Shown here one piece after another: positions 43,583-52,773 of a stretch of 64,000 bases of DNA. Where the stretch lies: assembly GCA_965267505.1 (NCBI GenBank), contig OZ254081.1:2790001-2854000 (forward strand), given 5' to 3'. This DNA is from JANQHS01 sp965267505. GTDB lineage: Bacteria > Bacteroidota > Bacteroidia > Cytophagales > CCMP332. The translations under genes were made by a program, and so were the position numbers. The notes under the pieces are model-generated. The model worked only from the letters and a program-made list of their open reading frames with translations, had not been told where the DNA came from and ran no database searches. Numbering within the stretch: the stretch's first letter is position 1; each line of letters starts with the position of its first letter.

Positions 43583-44215
43583 ATGGAAAAACCCATCATT
43601 ATTTTTGGAGCGGGCTCATTGGGAAGAATGGTCCTCGGAATCTTAAGAAGTCATGATTTTGATGTTTATGGATTTTTAGATGACGTCGTCGATCCTGATA
43701 GCATGATTGACAATGTTCCGGTATTGGGAAAGACCGATGACCAGGGTTATATAAAATTGATTGATAAGAAAGCCCAGGTTGTTGTTGCCTTGGAAGACCT
43801 TTCTGAAAGAAAAAGAATCATTGACTTTTTAAAAGATGTTAGAAAAACAGTGCCTATGAACGCAATCCATAGCTCTGTTTCACTTCCCGAAAACAGGTCC
43901 ATCGGTCATGGAAATATCATTGGAGCAGGAGTAATAATGGAGCCTGGCTTCTATCTTGGAAGTCATTCAGTAATTCATTCGGGCTCCCTATTAGGAACCA
44001 ATGCTCGGATTGAAGATTTTGGAACCATTGGATCCGGCACTGTTGTAGGATATGATTGTAAGCTTGGAGAACAGGTGTTCGTTGGAGCTGGATCAACAGT
44101 AGTTCCTGGAATAAGAGTGGGAGATAATTCCAGTATTGGTGCCGGTTCAGTTGTTATTCAACATGTTTCAGAAGGTAAACAGGTTTTTGGAAATCCAGCT
44201 AATGAGATAAGTTAA
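43583..44215 (+). CDS. NeuD-like sugar O-acyltransferase (left-handed beta-helix)
   Basis: A 210-residue protein starting with a Rossmann-like nucleotide-sugar-binding segment (IIIFGAGSLGRMVL) at residues 4-17. From about residue 105 come hexapeptide repeats of the left-handed beta helix (GNIIGAGVIMEPGFYLG, GTIGSGTVVGYDCKLG, NSSIGAGSVVIQHV). This is the NeuD/PglD layout that acetylates amino sugars using acetyl-CoA. The substrate is unknown. The likely location is cytoplasm at the inner membrane, and a link to a surface polymer is inferred from the preceding membrane gene. Confidence 0.85.
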   Translation: MEKPIIIFGAGSLGRMVLGILRSHDFDVYGFLDDVVDPDSMIDNVPVLGKTDDQGYIKLIDKKAQVVVALEDLSERKRIIDFLKDVRKTVPMNAIHSSVSLPENRSIGHGNIIGAGVIMEPGFYLGSHSVIHSGSLLGTNARIEDFGTIGSGTVVGYDCKLGEQVFVGAGSTVVPGIRVGDNSSIGAGSVVIQHVSEGKQVFGNPANEIS

Positions 44216-44220
44216 GAGCC

Positions 44221-45174
44221 GTGAAAAATTATCAGGTACTTCTTTACTATTGTTATACCAAGATCCAGGATCCAGAGGAGTTTAGGATCCAACACCATGA
44301 GTTTTGCCTTGACCTTGATCTACGAGGTCGAATTATCGTTTCAGGTGAAGGATTGAACGGAACTATCAGTGGAACTCCTGAAGCATGTCAGGAGTATATG
44401 GCTGAGGTAAAAGCTGATCCAAGATTCAAGGATCTTGAATTCAAAATAGAGGAAGTTCCGGAGATCGCTTTCAAAAAATTAAATGTCAGGTTAAAAAGGG
44501 AAATTGTTCATTCCGAACTATATGAAGTTGATCCCACCAAGAAAACAGGAGAGTATATAGAGCCTAAAGAATTCTATGAATTGCTCGAAAGCGATGATGA
44601 TTATGTTTTGTTAGATGTAAGGTCCAACTACGAGCATAAACTTGGAAAATTTAAGAATGCCATTACCCTGGACATTGACAATTTCAGAGATTTCAAGGAT
44701 CATATTAAAGATCTGGAAGACCTTAAGGGAAAAAAGGTGGTCACTTATTGCACTGGGGGAATTAAATGTGAAAAAGCTTCAGCTTATCTCTTGGAAAAAG
44801 GGTTTGAAAATGTCTTTCAGCTTCACGGAGGGATAATCAATTATGGTAAGGAAACAGATGGATCAGGATTTGAGGGTAAGTGCTATGTGTTTGATAGGAG
44901 AGTGGCTACCGATATTAATACCAAAGACCCAAGTGTTATTTCTACTTGTCATATCTGCGAAAGTGTATCAGACCGAATGGTGAATTGTGCTAATCCTAAC
45001 TGCAATAATCACCTGGTTATTTGCGATTCCTGTGGAGAGGAATATCAAGGGGCCTGCTCCAAAGTATGTATGGAACATCCGGATAAAAGACCTTACAATC
45101 CTGATGGCTATTTTGAAAAGGAATTAAATGGCTACAACCCTAAGAAGGACTTTTCCCACTCTCTAGGGAAATAA
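44221..45174 (+). CDS. trhO: tRNA uridine(34) hydroxylase, rhodanese family
   Basis: A 317-residue protein from a GTG start. It has an N-terminal acylphosphatase-like domain (GRIIVSGEGLNGTISGT), a rhodanese domain with the active-site loop YCTGGIKCEKASAYL near residue 185, and a C-terminal cysteine-rich tail (CHICES, CANPNC, CDSCGEEYQGAC) that probably binds zinc. TrhO (YceA) hydroxylates uridine 34 of tRNAs to ho5U, with oxygen as oxidant. The C-terminal cluster and length agree with the family. A bidirectional terminator follows. Confidence 0.88.
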   Translation: MKNYQVLLYYCYTKIQDPEEFRIQHHEFCLDLDLRGRIIVSGEGLNGTISGTPEACQEYMAEVKADPRFKDLEFKIEEVPEIAFKKLNVRLKREIVHSELYEVDPTKKTGEYIEPKEFYELLESDDDYVLLDVRSNYEHKLGKFKNAITLDIDNFRDFKDHIKDLEDLKGKKVVTYCTGGIKCEKASAYLLEKGFENVFQLHGGIINYGKETDGSGFEGKCYVFDRRVATDINTKDPSVISTCHICESVSDRMVNCANPNCNNHLVICDSCGEEYQGACSKVCMEHPDKRPYNPDGYFEKELNGYNPKKDFSHSLGK

Positions 45175-45213
45175 AAAACCCGGGCTTGATAATCAAGACC
45201 GGGTTTTCTTTTT
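45173..45213. terminator. Bidirectional hairpin terminator between trhO and a barrel gene
   Basis: AACCCGG and CCGGGTT arms, plus an inner CTTGAT/ATCAAG pair separated by one G-A mismatch, form a long stem at 45177-45205. A-rich sequence lies on one side and TTTTCTTTTT on the other. It can end both convergent genes. Confidence 0.75.
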
Positions 45214-45226
45214 AGCACCTGTTTGC

Positions 45227-45985
45227 TTATCTCATGGATAGTTCTTCATAATCCGTATTCGGATCATAGTAATAGAAATCAGTATTCTTAAGAACGTTAA
45301 AACTCAATGAGAAGTAGAATACATTAGCATTGAAGAATTCATAAGGTTTTTCTCCGTTTACATTTATATAGTCATTTACAAAAAAGTTGTTGTTATAGTA
45401 CTTGAACTTAATGTTGGCACCATAGGGAAACTGTATTCCAACGAAAAATCCATGTTGCCAGGGCTCAACTCTTTTGTTAGCATCACCAAACCAGAAGCTT
45501 GATTTACTTGTCTTATCTCCATCCTCAAATCTTTTCTCTTTGTAGTTAAATGAATAAGCTATTTCATACCCCCCGTAAATAAAAGAGTGATTCATTTTTC
45601 CGAGTTTAATACCTATCGGAATTCCAATATTGTAAGAACGGAACTTGTATCTGATATTTTGTTTATCTCTTAACGCTCCATCTGGGTCATTTAAAACAAC
45701 CCCTTGAGGTATATCGCTGATGAACCCGACGTTACGAAGGAAAAAACCGCTGAAAACTCCCATTTTTTCGCTCATATCGAAATTAATGTAGGACTGAAGG
45801 TTGAACACAGGTGCCCAACGCATGATGTTCTGAGTAGACCCTCCGGTAGTTGCAGGATCTTGACTCATATCCACATTGGCAAAAGAAAAGATCATCTCCA
45901 TGCCGCTAGAGGAATAGGTTTTTTGTGCACGGGAATTAATGGCGATCGTAAGACCAAGTACGATCAAGAGGAAGCTTTTTTTCAT
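45227..45985 (-). CDS. Outer-membrane beta-barrel protein
   Basis: A 252-residue protein read from the ATG at 45985; an upstream ATG at 46039 would add 18 residues with no signal character and would cover a consensus -7 box. A signal peptide ends near INSRAQ. The mature part is made of alternating hydrophobic strands with many aromatic residues (SYNIGIPIGIKLGKMN, GGYEIAYSFNYKEKR, GANIKFKYYNNNFF), in the style of a porin-like barrel of about ten strands. The function is unknown. Confidence 0.7.
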   Translation of the reverse strand: MKKSFLLIVLGLTIAINSRAQKTYSSSGMEMIFSFANVDMSQDPATTGGSTQNIMRWAPVFNLQSYINFDMSEKMGVFSGFFLRNVGFISDIPQGVVLNDPDGALRDKQNIRYKFRSYNIGIPIGIKLGKMNHSFIYGGYEIAYSFNYKEKRFEDGDKTSKSSFWFGDANKRVEPWQHGFFVGIQFPYGANIKFKYYNNNFFVNDYINVNGEKPYEFFNANVFYFSLSFNVLKNTDFYYYDPNTDYEELSMR

Positions 45986-46002
45986 GTGTTTTGGTTTTGA
46001 TG

Positions 46003-46010
46003 CAAAAGTA
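46003..46010 (-). promoter_or_regulatory. Consensus -7 box of the barrel gene
   Basis: On the minus strand TACTTTTG matches TAnnTTTG exactly and ends 17 bases before the ATG at 45985. It therefore supports that start over the longer one at 46039. The -33 element is not obvious. Confidence 0.45.
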
Positions 46011-46099
46011 CTCACTTTCCTAATATCGGGAGGAGCCATTTATAAAATTGAATCCAGGCTCTAATTTTATTTATTTCACCCTCTTGTTCTAAGTTTATC

Positions 46100-46996
46100 A
46101 TGCATCGAAAAATCAGAAAAATGATCAAGGATTTTGGGAACTCACCTCTGCTTTTGCTCGTCTTCGGAATTCTGGCTTCTTGCTCTAGCCATGAAAAAAG
46201 GACTGAGGATTACGATGAAGAAACCAAAGTAATATATTCTGAAAAAGCCGAAACCTTGTTTCAAAATATGGTCAAGCCTGCAGAACTTCCCTATGCCTTA
46301 ATGTCTATGGGTGCAGACTACGACGAGAATATCCCTAATGATCCAAAAAACTCAGGATACTATAAAAAATCGCAGGAATTGGCGGCCCTAAATCTTGGGG
46401 TATATGTTACGGATCTTTCCTACGTCGTGGCCTATGACAACTTCCAAGCTGCTCGTATGCTCTACAATGCGGGTAATGATTTGGCAGACTTTTTAGGTGA
46501 GGGTAGGATTTTCAACCAGTCCATACTCCAGGATTATGGTGATGTTATTGAGGATGATTCTTCTAGGATTTATATCAACCAGGCAATATCGAACGCAAGG
46601 GTTAATCTGCGAGAAAAGGAAAGAGCTAGGATTGGTACTTTGATCCTTAGCGGCATTTTTATCGAAAGACTTTATTTAGCTACAACTGTACTGACTCATT
46701 ATCCTGGCGATGACCTTCCAGAGGATGTGAAAATCAATGTTCTGGCCCCTTTAATGACCCATATTTATCAGCAAAAGGAACCTTTGGACAACCTAGTGGC
46801 CTATATTGATGAGATTATTAGGCCTGATGATCCAAAAATTATTCTTGGGGAACTTAGAGGTCTGCAACAGGACTATGTTGATCTCGGTTCAATCTGGAAT
46901 ACGAGCGGATCGGATGCCAGCACTATTGTTAGTGATATTGATTTTCAAGCTATTGGAGAAAGGGTGAGTAAGATAAGGGGACTGATAATATATTGA
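46100..46996 (+). CDS. Lipoprotein of unknown function
   Basis: A 298-residue protein with a signal sequence and lipobox (GILASC, Cys28). An ATG seven codons in (46121) gives a more compact signal peptide. The mature sequence is largely helical and acidic, containing ADYDENIPNDPKNSG, NLGVYVTDLSYVVAYDN and DVIEDDSSRIYINQAIS. I do not recognise a domain with certainty. The product is probably anchored in the envelope. TAAGTTTA just upstream of the ATG at 46100 resembles a -7 box and would fit the later start. It is convergent with korB, two bases apart. Confidence 0.6.
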   Translation: MHRKIRKMIKDFGNSPLLLLVFGILASCSSHEKRTEDYDEETKVIYSEKAETLFQNMVKPAELPYALMSMGADYDENIPNDPKNSGYYKKSQELAALNLGVYVTDLSYVVAYDNFQAARMLYNAGNDLADFLGEGRIFNQSILQDYGDVIEDDSSRIYINQAISNARVNLREKERARIGTLILSGIFIERLYLATTVLTHYPGDDLPEDVKINVLAPLMTHIYQQKEPLDNLVAYIDEIIRPDDPKIILGELRGLQQDYVDLGSIWNTSGSDASTIVSDIDFQAIGERVSKIRGLIIY

Positions 46997-46998
46997 TA

Positions 46999-48036
46999 TT
47001 ACTTAATAGTCCATGTATTTGGACCTTTCAAAAGAGTATCTAAGTTCCCTTCACCTTTATTGGCTTTAGCTTCTTCAATCTGTTGTGCCATAAGGTCTTC
47101 GTAGCAATACCTTTCTTCTTTGTACAAGGTGCCAAATGGCCGTGGAAAACTTAATTCTTCATTCAATGGTTCAAAGAATTGAGTCAGCATGCCAGCTTTT
47201 AACTTCTTGCTGCTATCGTGGATCCAAACATTCGAGGGAAGTTCTTCCCTTGAGGCAATTTTCTCTACACCAGGTTTGAAATCTTTCAAAACAAGAGCTT
47301 TTAGATCATCTTCGGGTCCGTATACCAAGGGTTGACCTTCCTCTAGGAAGAGCGTATTAAATGCCTTGGTCTCTTTGTTGCTTAGCTTATCAAAGGCTCC
47401 ATCATTGAAAACATTACAGTTCTGATAGATCTCTAAAAAAGAGGAGCCTTTGTGCATTGAAGCTTCAAGAAGGGTTGATCTAAGATGTTTTGGATCTCTA
47501 TCCAGAGTGCGTGCGATGAAGGTTGCTTCAGATCCTAAGGCCAGTGCCAGAGGATTGAAGGGATGATCAAGGGAACCGTAGGGAGTAGACTTTGAAATAC
47601 TTCCTTTTGGTGAAGTGGGAGAGTATTGCCCCTTGGTCAATCCATAGATCTCATTATTGAATAAAAGGATATTTAGATTGAAGTTCCTTCTGAGAAGATG
47701 GATCAGATGGTTTCCTCCTATGGATAACGCATCTCCATCACCGGTAATAACCCAAAGGTCAAGATTCGGATTGACAGCTTTTAACCCAGAAGCAATAGCA
47801 GGTGCTCTTCCATGTATGCTATGCATTCCATAGGTAGCCATGTAATATGGAAACCTGGATGAACATCCAATTCCAGAAATGAACACGATATTCTCTCTAG
47901 GAACACCAATTTCAGGTAGGATGGTTTGGACCTGCTTTAGAATTGAGAAATCCCCACATCCAGGACACCATCTAACTTCCTGATCGGAAGAGAAGTCCTT
48001 TGCTGACAATGAATTTTGTTTTGGTTCAGTAGTCAT
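46999..48036 (-). CDS. korB: 2-oxoacid:ferredoxin oxidoreductase subunit beta
   Basis: A 345-residue TPP-binding subunit. It has the conserved WCPGCGDFSIL near residue 29 and the TPP-magnesium motif in VITGDGDALSIGGNHLIHLLRRN near residue 100. LFNNEIYGLTKGQYSPTS follows. With the alpha subunit it oxidatively decarboxylates 2-oxoglutarate (or a related 2-oxo acid), reducing ferredoxin. The start overlaps the alpha gene stop by four bases. The C-terminus ends TLLKGPNTWTIK. Substrate choice within the 2-oxoacid group is not fixed by the sequence. Confidence 0.93.
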   Translation of the reverse strand: MTTEPKQNSLSAKDFSSDQEVRWCPGCGDFSILKQVQTILPEIGVPRENIVFISGIGCSSRFPYYMATYGMHSIHGRAPAIASGLKAVNPNLDLWVITGDGDALSIGGNHLIHLLRRNFNLNILLFNNEIYGLTKGQYSPTSPKGSISKSTPYGSLDHPFNPLALALGSEATFIARTLDRDPKHLRSTLLEASMHKGSSFLEIYQNCNVFNDGAFDKLSNKETKAFNTLFLEEGQPLVYGPEDDLKALVLKDFKPGVEKIASREELPSNVWIHDSSKKLKAGMLTQFFEPLNEELSFPRPFGTLYKEERYCYEDLMAQQIEEAKANKGEGNLDTLLKGPNTWTIK

Positions 48037-49874
48037 AACTCCTTTCTAATTCCCTCAATCAACTCTTCAATTTGGAAAGGCATTCCTTGCACCTTATTTA
48101 TCCTTGCTGCGTCCACGAGATATTTTGATCTTAAAATGCTCCATAGCTGTCCGGTATTCATTTCTGCCACAATAACCTTTTTAAAGCCTTTCATCAACTC
48201 TCCAAGGTTATCCGGAAATGGATTCAAATATCTGATATGAGCATGTGATACTTTTTGTCCTTCAGCTCTTAATTCTTTAACAGCGTTTTGAATGGCTCCA
48301 TAGGTAGATCCCCATCCAATGACCAGAATATCACCTGAAGATTCTCCCAGGTCTATTTCCTGATCTCCAATGGAAGCCGAGATCAATTCAACTTTCTTTT
48401 CTCGGGTCCTGACCATTTCTTCATGATTTTCAGGATCATAAGAAACAGTTCCTTTGGGAGCAGCTTTTTCTAATCCTCCAATTCTATGTTCCAGTCCTGG
48501 AGTTCCGGGAATGGCCCAAGGGCGGACCAACTCACCATCCCTTTCATAGGGAAAATACTCTTCGTCCGATTCCTTTTTATCAATGATTTTGTTCTTGATA
48601 GGTTTTAGATCCTTGGAGCTTGGATACCTCCAGGGTTCTGACCCATTAGCAATGTAACCGTCTGAAAGCAAAATCACAGGAGTCATGTTTTCAATTGCAA
48701 TTCGGCATGCCTCGTAGGCAGCACCGAAAGCGGAAGTAGGAGAGTATGCTGCGATCACGGGAAGAGTAGACTCGCCATTTCTACCATAAATAGCTTGATA
48801 CAGGTCAGATTGCTCTGTTTTGGTTGGCAAGCCTGTGGAAGGTCCCCCTCTTTGAATATTGCAGATCACCAATGGAAGCTCAAGCATGATGGCGAGCCCC
48901 ATGGCTTCACCTTTTAACGCCATGCCAGGACCCGAGCTAGCGGTTACTCCAAGTGCTCCGCCAAATGAGGCCCCGATTGCAGAGCTAATGGCCGCAATCT
49001 CATCTTCAGCCTGAAATGTTTTGACACCAAAATTCTTATGCCTTGATAGGAAATGGAGAATGTCTGAAGCCGGCGTAATTGGGTAGCTACCATAGAATAG
49101 CTCAAGTCCGGATTTATAAGCACCAGCGATCAACCCAAGGGCTAAGCCCTGGTTTCCTACAATATTCCTGTAGTTTCCTTTTTCAAGTGGGGCAGGATCA
49201 ACTTCGAATCTCGAAGTAAAGGTCTCCGCAGTGTCAGCAAAATTATATCCGGCCTTTAGGGCCATTAAGTTTGCCGTGATCAAATCAGGCTTGCTCCTAA
49301 ATTTCTCCTTTATAAAATCTTCCGTGTTGGAAAGTTTCCTGTTATACATCCAATATAGATAGCCCAGAACAAACATATTCTTGCAGCGATCGATCTCCTT
49401 AATTCCAAGGCCACTTTCCTTCAGAGCATTCCTGGTAATCTTGGTTACATCTACTTTATGAATCTGATATCCATCCAAGCTTTGGTTTTCCAGGGGGTTG
49501 TCCCCATCAATGTATTCAGCAAGTTTGAGGTTCTTGTTATCGAAACCATCTGTGTTTGCAATAATGATCCCACCTTGTTTTAGATAGGGAAGCTGACTTT
49601 TTAGGGCTGCTGCGTTCATGGCAACCAATACATCAAATCTATCCCCCGGCGTAAATACTTCTATGCTTCCAAACTTTAATTGAAAACCTGAGACCCCTGC
49701 CAATGTCCCTCTTGGAGCTCGTATTTCTGCTGGGAAATTGGGAAAGGTGGCAAAGTCATTCCCATGGTAACTACTTGTTTCGGTGAATTGCCCACCTGTT
49801 AGCTGGATCCCATCTCCGGAATCACCTGCGAAGCAGATTACAACTTCTTCTTTTCTGGTATTTTTTGGTGCCAT
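48033..49874 (-). CDS. korA: 2-oxoacid:acceptor oxidoreductase subunit alpha (gamma-alpha fusion)
   Basis: A 613-residue fusion. Residues 1-190 form the gamma domain (VICFAGDSGDGIQLTGGQFTE, NFPAEIRAPRGTLAG), and the pyrimidine-binding alpha domain follows from about residue 225 (SGLELFYGSYPITPASDILHFL, FQAEDEIAAISSAIGASFGGALGVTASSGPG). This is the KorA type found with KorB in aerobic Bacteroidota, and it feeds low-potential electrons from the TCA cycle. It heads the korA-korB operon. About 210 bases separate it from the divergent lipoprotein at 50085. Confidence 0.93.
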   Translation of the reverse strand: MAPKNTRKEEVVICFAGDSGDGIQLTGGQFTETSSYHGNDFATFPNFPAEIRAPRGTLAGVSGFQLKFGSIEVFTPGDRFDVLVAMNAAALKSQLPYLKQGGIIIANTDGFDNKNLKLAEYIDGDNPLENQSLDGYQIHKVDVTKITRNALKESGLGIKEIDRCKNMFVLGYLYWMYNRKLSNTEDFIKEKFRSKPDLITANLMALKAGYNFADTAETFTSRFEVDPAPLEKGNYRNIVGNQGLALGLIAGAYKSGLELFYGSYPITPASDILHFLSRHKNFGVKTFQAEDEIAAISSAIGASFGGALGVTASSGPGMALKGEAMGLAIMLELPLVICNIQRGGPSTGLPTKTEQSDLYQAIYGRNGESTLPVIAAYSPTSAFGAAYEACRIAIENMTPVILLSDGYIANGSEPWRYPSSKDLKPIKNKIIDKKESDEEYFPYERDGELVRPWAIPGTPGLEHRIGGLEKAAPKGTVSYDPENHEEMVRTREKKVELISASIGDQEIDLGESSGDILVIGWGSTYGAIQNAVKELRAEGQKVSHAHIRYLNPFPDNLGELMKGFKKVIVAEMNTGQLWSILRSKYLVDAARINKVQGMPFQIEELIEGIRKEL

Positions 49875-50084
49875 CTGAATGCTGCAAAACTGCTTTTCAA
49901 TTAGTTATCAAGCAATTTTTGTTGGAACTTTTATTTCTGGAATTCTACATGCTGAACATAGCTTTTTTGAAATAGTTCTTTTCCCACTCTTCGGTATTAG
50001 AAAAAGGAAAATTATATGTTCTTGAAATCCACGGATGGTTTGAGTGAGATTCAATAAATATCTTTCTTTGGGAAAATTTTTATA

Positions 50085-50735
50085 ATGAAGAATCTCATAT
50101 TAATCCTGGGTCTATTGGCAATTGGGTGGAGTTGCTCTCCTGATCCCGCTGAGGATCTTTCGATTGAAGACACCGACCTCGTAATTACTCGGCAGGATAC
50201 GGGCCATAATTATTCCAACGATCAGCTTTATGCTATATTCGATCAAGTCCTTGAATTAAGGGAAGATACCATTTTACTCTCTGATTCGGCATTGGATAGA
50301 GCCTTGATCCAAAGAGTAAAAGAAAACTTAAATGACTTTGGTTACTTGGAATCTGTCGATTCCTCAGGAGCTGCGGATACAACCAATCCTAACCTTGATG
50401 TGGTAATAATTCTTACAAAATTCCAACAGGAAAATTCAGGTGCGGTAAACGGTGGATACTGGTATGGGTATCCTGGTTATTGGAATCCCTGGTATGTTGG
50501 ATACCCCGGGTTGGGATGGTACTATCCCGGGTACACATATGTGTACTCCTATGAAACTGGGAGTGTCATAGTTGCCATGTTCGACTGGTCAGAGAGAGCT
50601 GAAGAAATCCAATTCCCAGTTTGGGAGGCAGGTTTAAGAGGTGTACTTTCAGGAAGGTCGTCGACCAATGCCGATCGCGCACTTTGGGGTGTTGATCAGG
50701 CCTTCAAGCAATCTCCATATTTAAATAAGAACTGA
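50085..50735 (+). CDS. DUF4136-like lipoprotein
   Basis: A 216-residue protein with a lipobox (AIGWSC, Cys17). A DUF4136-type region follows (DALDRALIQRVKENLNDFGYLES, then VVIILTKFQ), with a Gly/Tyr/Trp/Pro-rich loop (YWYGYPGYWNPWYVGYPG) near residues 125-150. A GSVIVAMFDWSE strand pair and WGVDQAFKQSPY come at the end. DUF4136 lipoproteins are outer-membrane-associated in Bacteroidota, with no firmly assigned function. It is followed after one base by a barrel gene, so the two may work together. Confidence 0.75.
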   Translation: MKNLILILGLLAIGWSCSPDPAEDLSIEDTDLVITRQDTGHNYSNDQLYAIFDQVLELREDTILLSDSALDRALIQRVKENLNDFGYLESVDSSGAADTTNPNLDVVIILTKFQQENSGAVNGGYWYGYPGYWNPWYVGYPGLGWYYPGYTYVYSYETGSVIVAMFDWSERAEEIQFPVWEAGLRGVLSGRSSTNADRALWGVDQAFKQSPYLNKN

Positions 50736-50736
50736 T

Positions 50737-51357
50737 ATGAAAAAGATTTTATTAAGCTTTTGCCTTTTGGGTCTTACCTTTTCTGGAGTAAATGCTCAGG
50801 AAGAGATTGGAAATAATGGGTTCCTTTCTTTTAATTATGCTATAAGTGGAGGATTAGGCTCCCTAAATGAATACATCGGTAAGCCAAGTTTTCGTGGATT
50901 TAATTTCGATTATCGGAGAAGAATGAACGAACATGTTTCAGCCGGTGTAATGTTGGGATGGACACACTTTTACGAAAAGCTGGACAGGGCAGAATACCAA
51001 GCTCCTGATAATCCAAATGTGACTGTCAACGCAGTCCAAAGTAGAAAGGTTAGCGCAATGCCTATTACCCTCCAGGGTCATTATTACTTTGTAAATAGCT
51101 CAGGTATAGAACCATATCTGGGATTTGGAATGGGTGCATACAGAATGGAGTATGAGAAATGGTGGGGAGCTATTCAGGAAAGGAACGACACCTGGAAATT
51201 TGGCATAAATGGACAATTTGGAGCTACCATTCCAATAGCCAAGGATTATGTCGGGCTAAACGTAGGAATGGTCTATCATTGGATACCTTATGAATACAAT
51301 GAACTTGATGGGACTTCATTCCTAAACCTTAACCTAGGGTTGTATCTAAATTTCTAA
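50737..51357 (+). CDS. Outer-membrane beta-barrel protein
   Basis: A 206-residue protein with a signal peptide ending at SGVNAQ, then about eight amphipathic strands (GFLSFNYAISGGLGSLNEY, AGVMLGWTHFYEKL, VSAMPITLQGHYYFV, GLNVGMVYHWIPYEY), ending in LNLNLGLYLNF with a terminal phenylalanine. It resembles the OmpA/OmpW-like small-barrel group. It lies one base after the DUF4136 lipoprotein gene and ends before a bidirectional terminator. The function is unknown. Confidence 0.75.
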   Translation: MKKILLSFCLLGLTFSGVNAQEEIGNNGFLSFNYAISGGLGSLNEYIGKPSFRGFNFDYRRRMNEHVSAGVMLGWTHFYEKLDRAEYQAPDNPNVTVNAVQSRKVSAMPITLQGHYYFVNSSGIEPYLGFGMGAYRMEYEKWWGAIQERNDTWKFGINGQFGATIPIAKDYVGLNVGMVYHWIPYEYNELDGTSFLNLNLGLYLNF

Positions 51358-51369
51358 AAGATAAAGAGC

Positions 51370-51402
51370 AAAAAAAAGCCCACATTAATGTGGGCTTTTT
51401 TT
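51370..51402. terminator. Bidirectional terminator with perfect 20-bp palindrome
   Basis: AGCCCACATTAATGTGGGCT at 51377-51396 is an exact palindrome, flanked by eight A and seven T residues. It serves the plus-strand barrel gene and the convergent minus-strand lipoprotein gene. Confidence 0.9.
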
Positions 51403-51420
51403 ATGTTCAATTCATTTTCA

Positions 51421-52749
51421 TCAATCCTCATCATCGGTTTCCATCTGAACATTACCCAGTACAGGGAATGTATTCAGATCATAGAACTGGACGGGAAGTC
51501 CTTTTTCATCGGGTGGGGTAGTGGTAATGTTACCGGGCACCTCTCTGATATCAATTTCAAAGTTGTATACCCCTGAATCCAAATTCATGACCATAAATCT
51601 CACATCGGCGGTTGGGGTTCCTGGGGTCACAGTTTGCGAGGCATAAACTTCAAGCTCACCATTCGTTTTTGGGCCTGCGTACCAAAGCCTTACGACAGGA
51701 GAAATTGTTCCAGGGATGGTATCATATGCCAATGCTGGCCCCATCACCGTGAAGGAGTAATCCAAGCGTCTGGCATATCCATCACCATCATTATCGGTAA
51801 CAGAATCCTGAGTTACCGAATTTATAGTGAACATTCTGTTGTCATAGTTGGAATTCTCAAAGGCGAGATCCTTACTTCCATCTCTGGTTACTGTTTGAAA
51901 GATCAAGGTATCATTTGCATTTGCTGCATTTACAGCAAGTATGTTGAGAGAGTACTCTGATCTGGTAATTCCTAACGCATCAGAATCAATGTTTCCAGTA
52001 ATAACGGACCCAAATCCTTTTCTCTGAATATTATAATTAGGGAAATTTCCAAGCGAAACGTTCTCAACAATTAAATTGTCATTAGCATCTCTATAGGACC
52101 TGGACAACCAATAAGATACATTAGCGTTCGTTCCAGATTCACCAAGTGAAACAACCCTGGTTTCAAAGGTTCTGTCAAGGTAGTAACCATCGCCATTTGC
52201 GTCGGTTCCTGTTCCCCAAATAACATCCTGCAACTCATAAGAAATGGTTGAGTCCTGGAAAACTGTTTCATGCTGACCAAGGAAACCCTGAGAAATAATT
52301 CTTCTGTCAGATCCTGCTTGATGTACGTCAATTGAAAGATTGTAATCGCCTTTTTCAGAAATATTTCCTCCGAAATCAATTCCAGTAAAGTTTACAGTTC
52401 TTGGTCCACCACCTTTTGAAAATGAAACATTGTTGTTCTGAGCAAGGATTATACTCCCATTAGAAAGGGTGATAGAGAGCTTTACATTGGTGTTTTCGCT
52501 ATACCCATCTGGTGCTGTAGAGTTAATAGAAATTGTGGCGGACACATCACCTACCGGTACGAAACCATTCCCATTAAAATCAGTGGTATTTGAAAATGTA
52601 ATATTTGAAAATGAATAGTAACCTCCGTCTTTATAAACGGTTTGGCTGGGCAATTCATCAAATTCTTTTTCGCATGAAGAAAGAAGGATTGCAGGTACAA
52701 TAATTACTGCCGCAAGAAGCGAACTAGTGAAACGCTTTAACATATACAT
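51421..52749 (-). CDS. Large putative outer-surface lipoprotein
   Basis: About 442 residues from ATG at 52749; ATGs at 52743 and 52773 are alternatives. The signal peptide ends in ILLSSC, a lipobox. The mature protein is rich in beta strands, with D-x-N-G/D-G-type loops (DFNGNGFVPV, TDANGDGYYL, DNDGDGYARR) that look like calcium-binding turns. It contains no enzymatic motif. It is probably surface-exposed, but the +2 to +6 residues EKEFD do not prove export to the surface. The function is unknown. Confidence 0.6.
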   Translation of the reverse strand: MYMLKRFTSSLLAAVIIVPAILLSSCEKEFDELPSQTVYKDGGYYSFSNITFSNTTDFNGNGFVPVGDVSATISINSTAPDGYSENTNVKLSITLSNGSIILAQNNNVSFSKGGGPRTVNFTGIDFGGNISEKGDYNLSIDVHQAGSDRRIISQGFLGQHETVFQDSTISYELQDVIWGTGTDANGDGYYLDRTFETRVVSLGESGTNANVSYWLSRSYRDANDNLIVENVSLGNFPNYNIQRKGFGSVITGNIDSDALGITRSEYSLNILAVNAANANDTLIFQTVTRDGSKDLAFENSNYDNRMFTINSVTQDSVTDNDGDGYARRLDYSFTVMGPALAYDTIPGTISPVVRLWYAGPKTNGELEVYASQTVTPGTPTADVRFMVMNLDSGVYNFEIDIREVPGNITTTPPDEKGLPVQFYDLNTFPVLGNVQMETDDED

Positions 52750-52773
52750 CAAGTTTTTAGCAAACAAGGCCAA

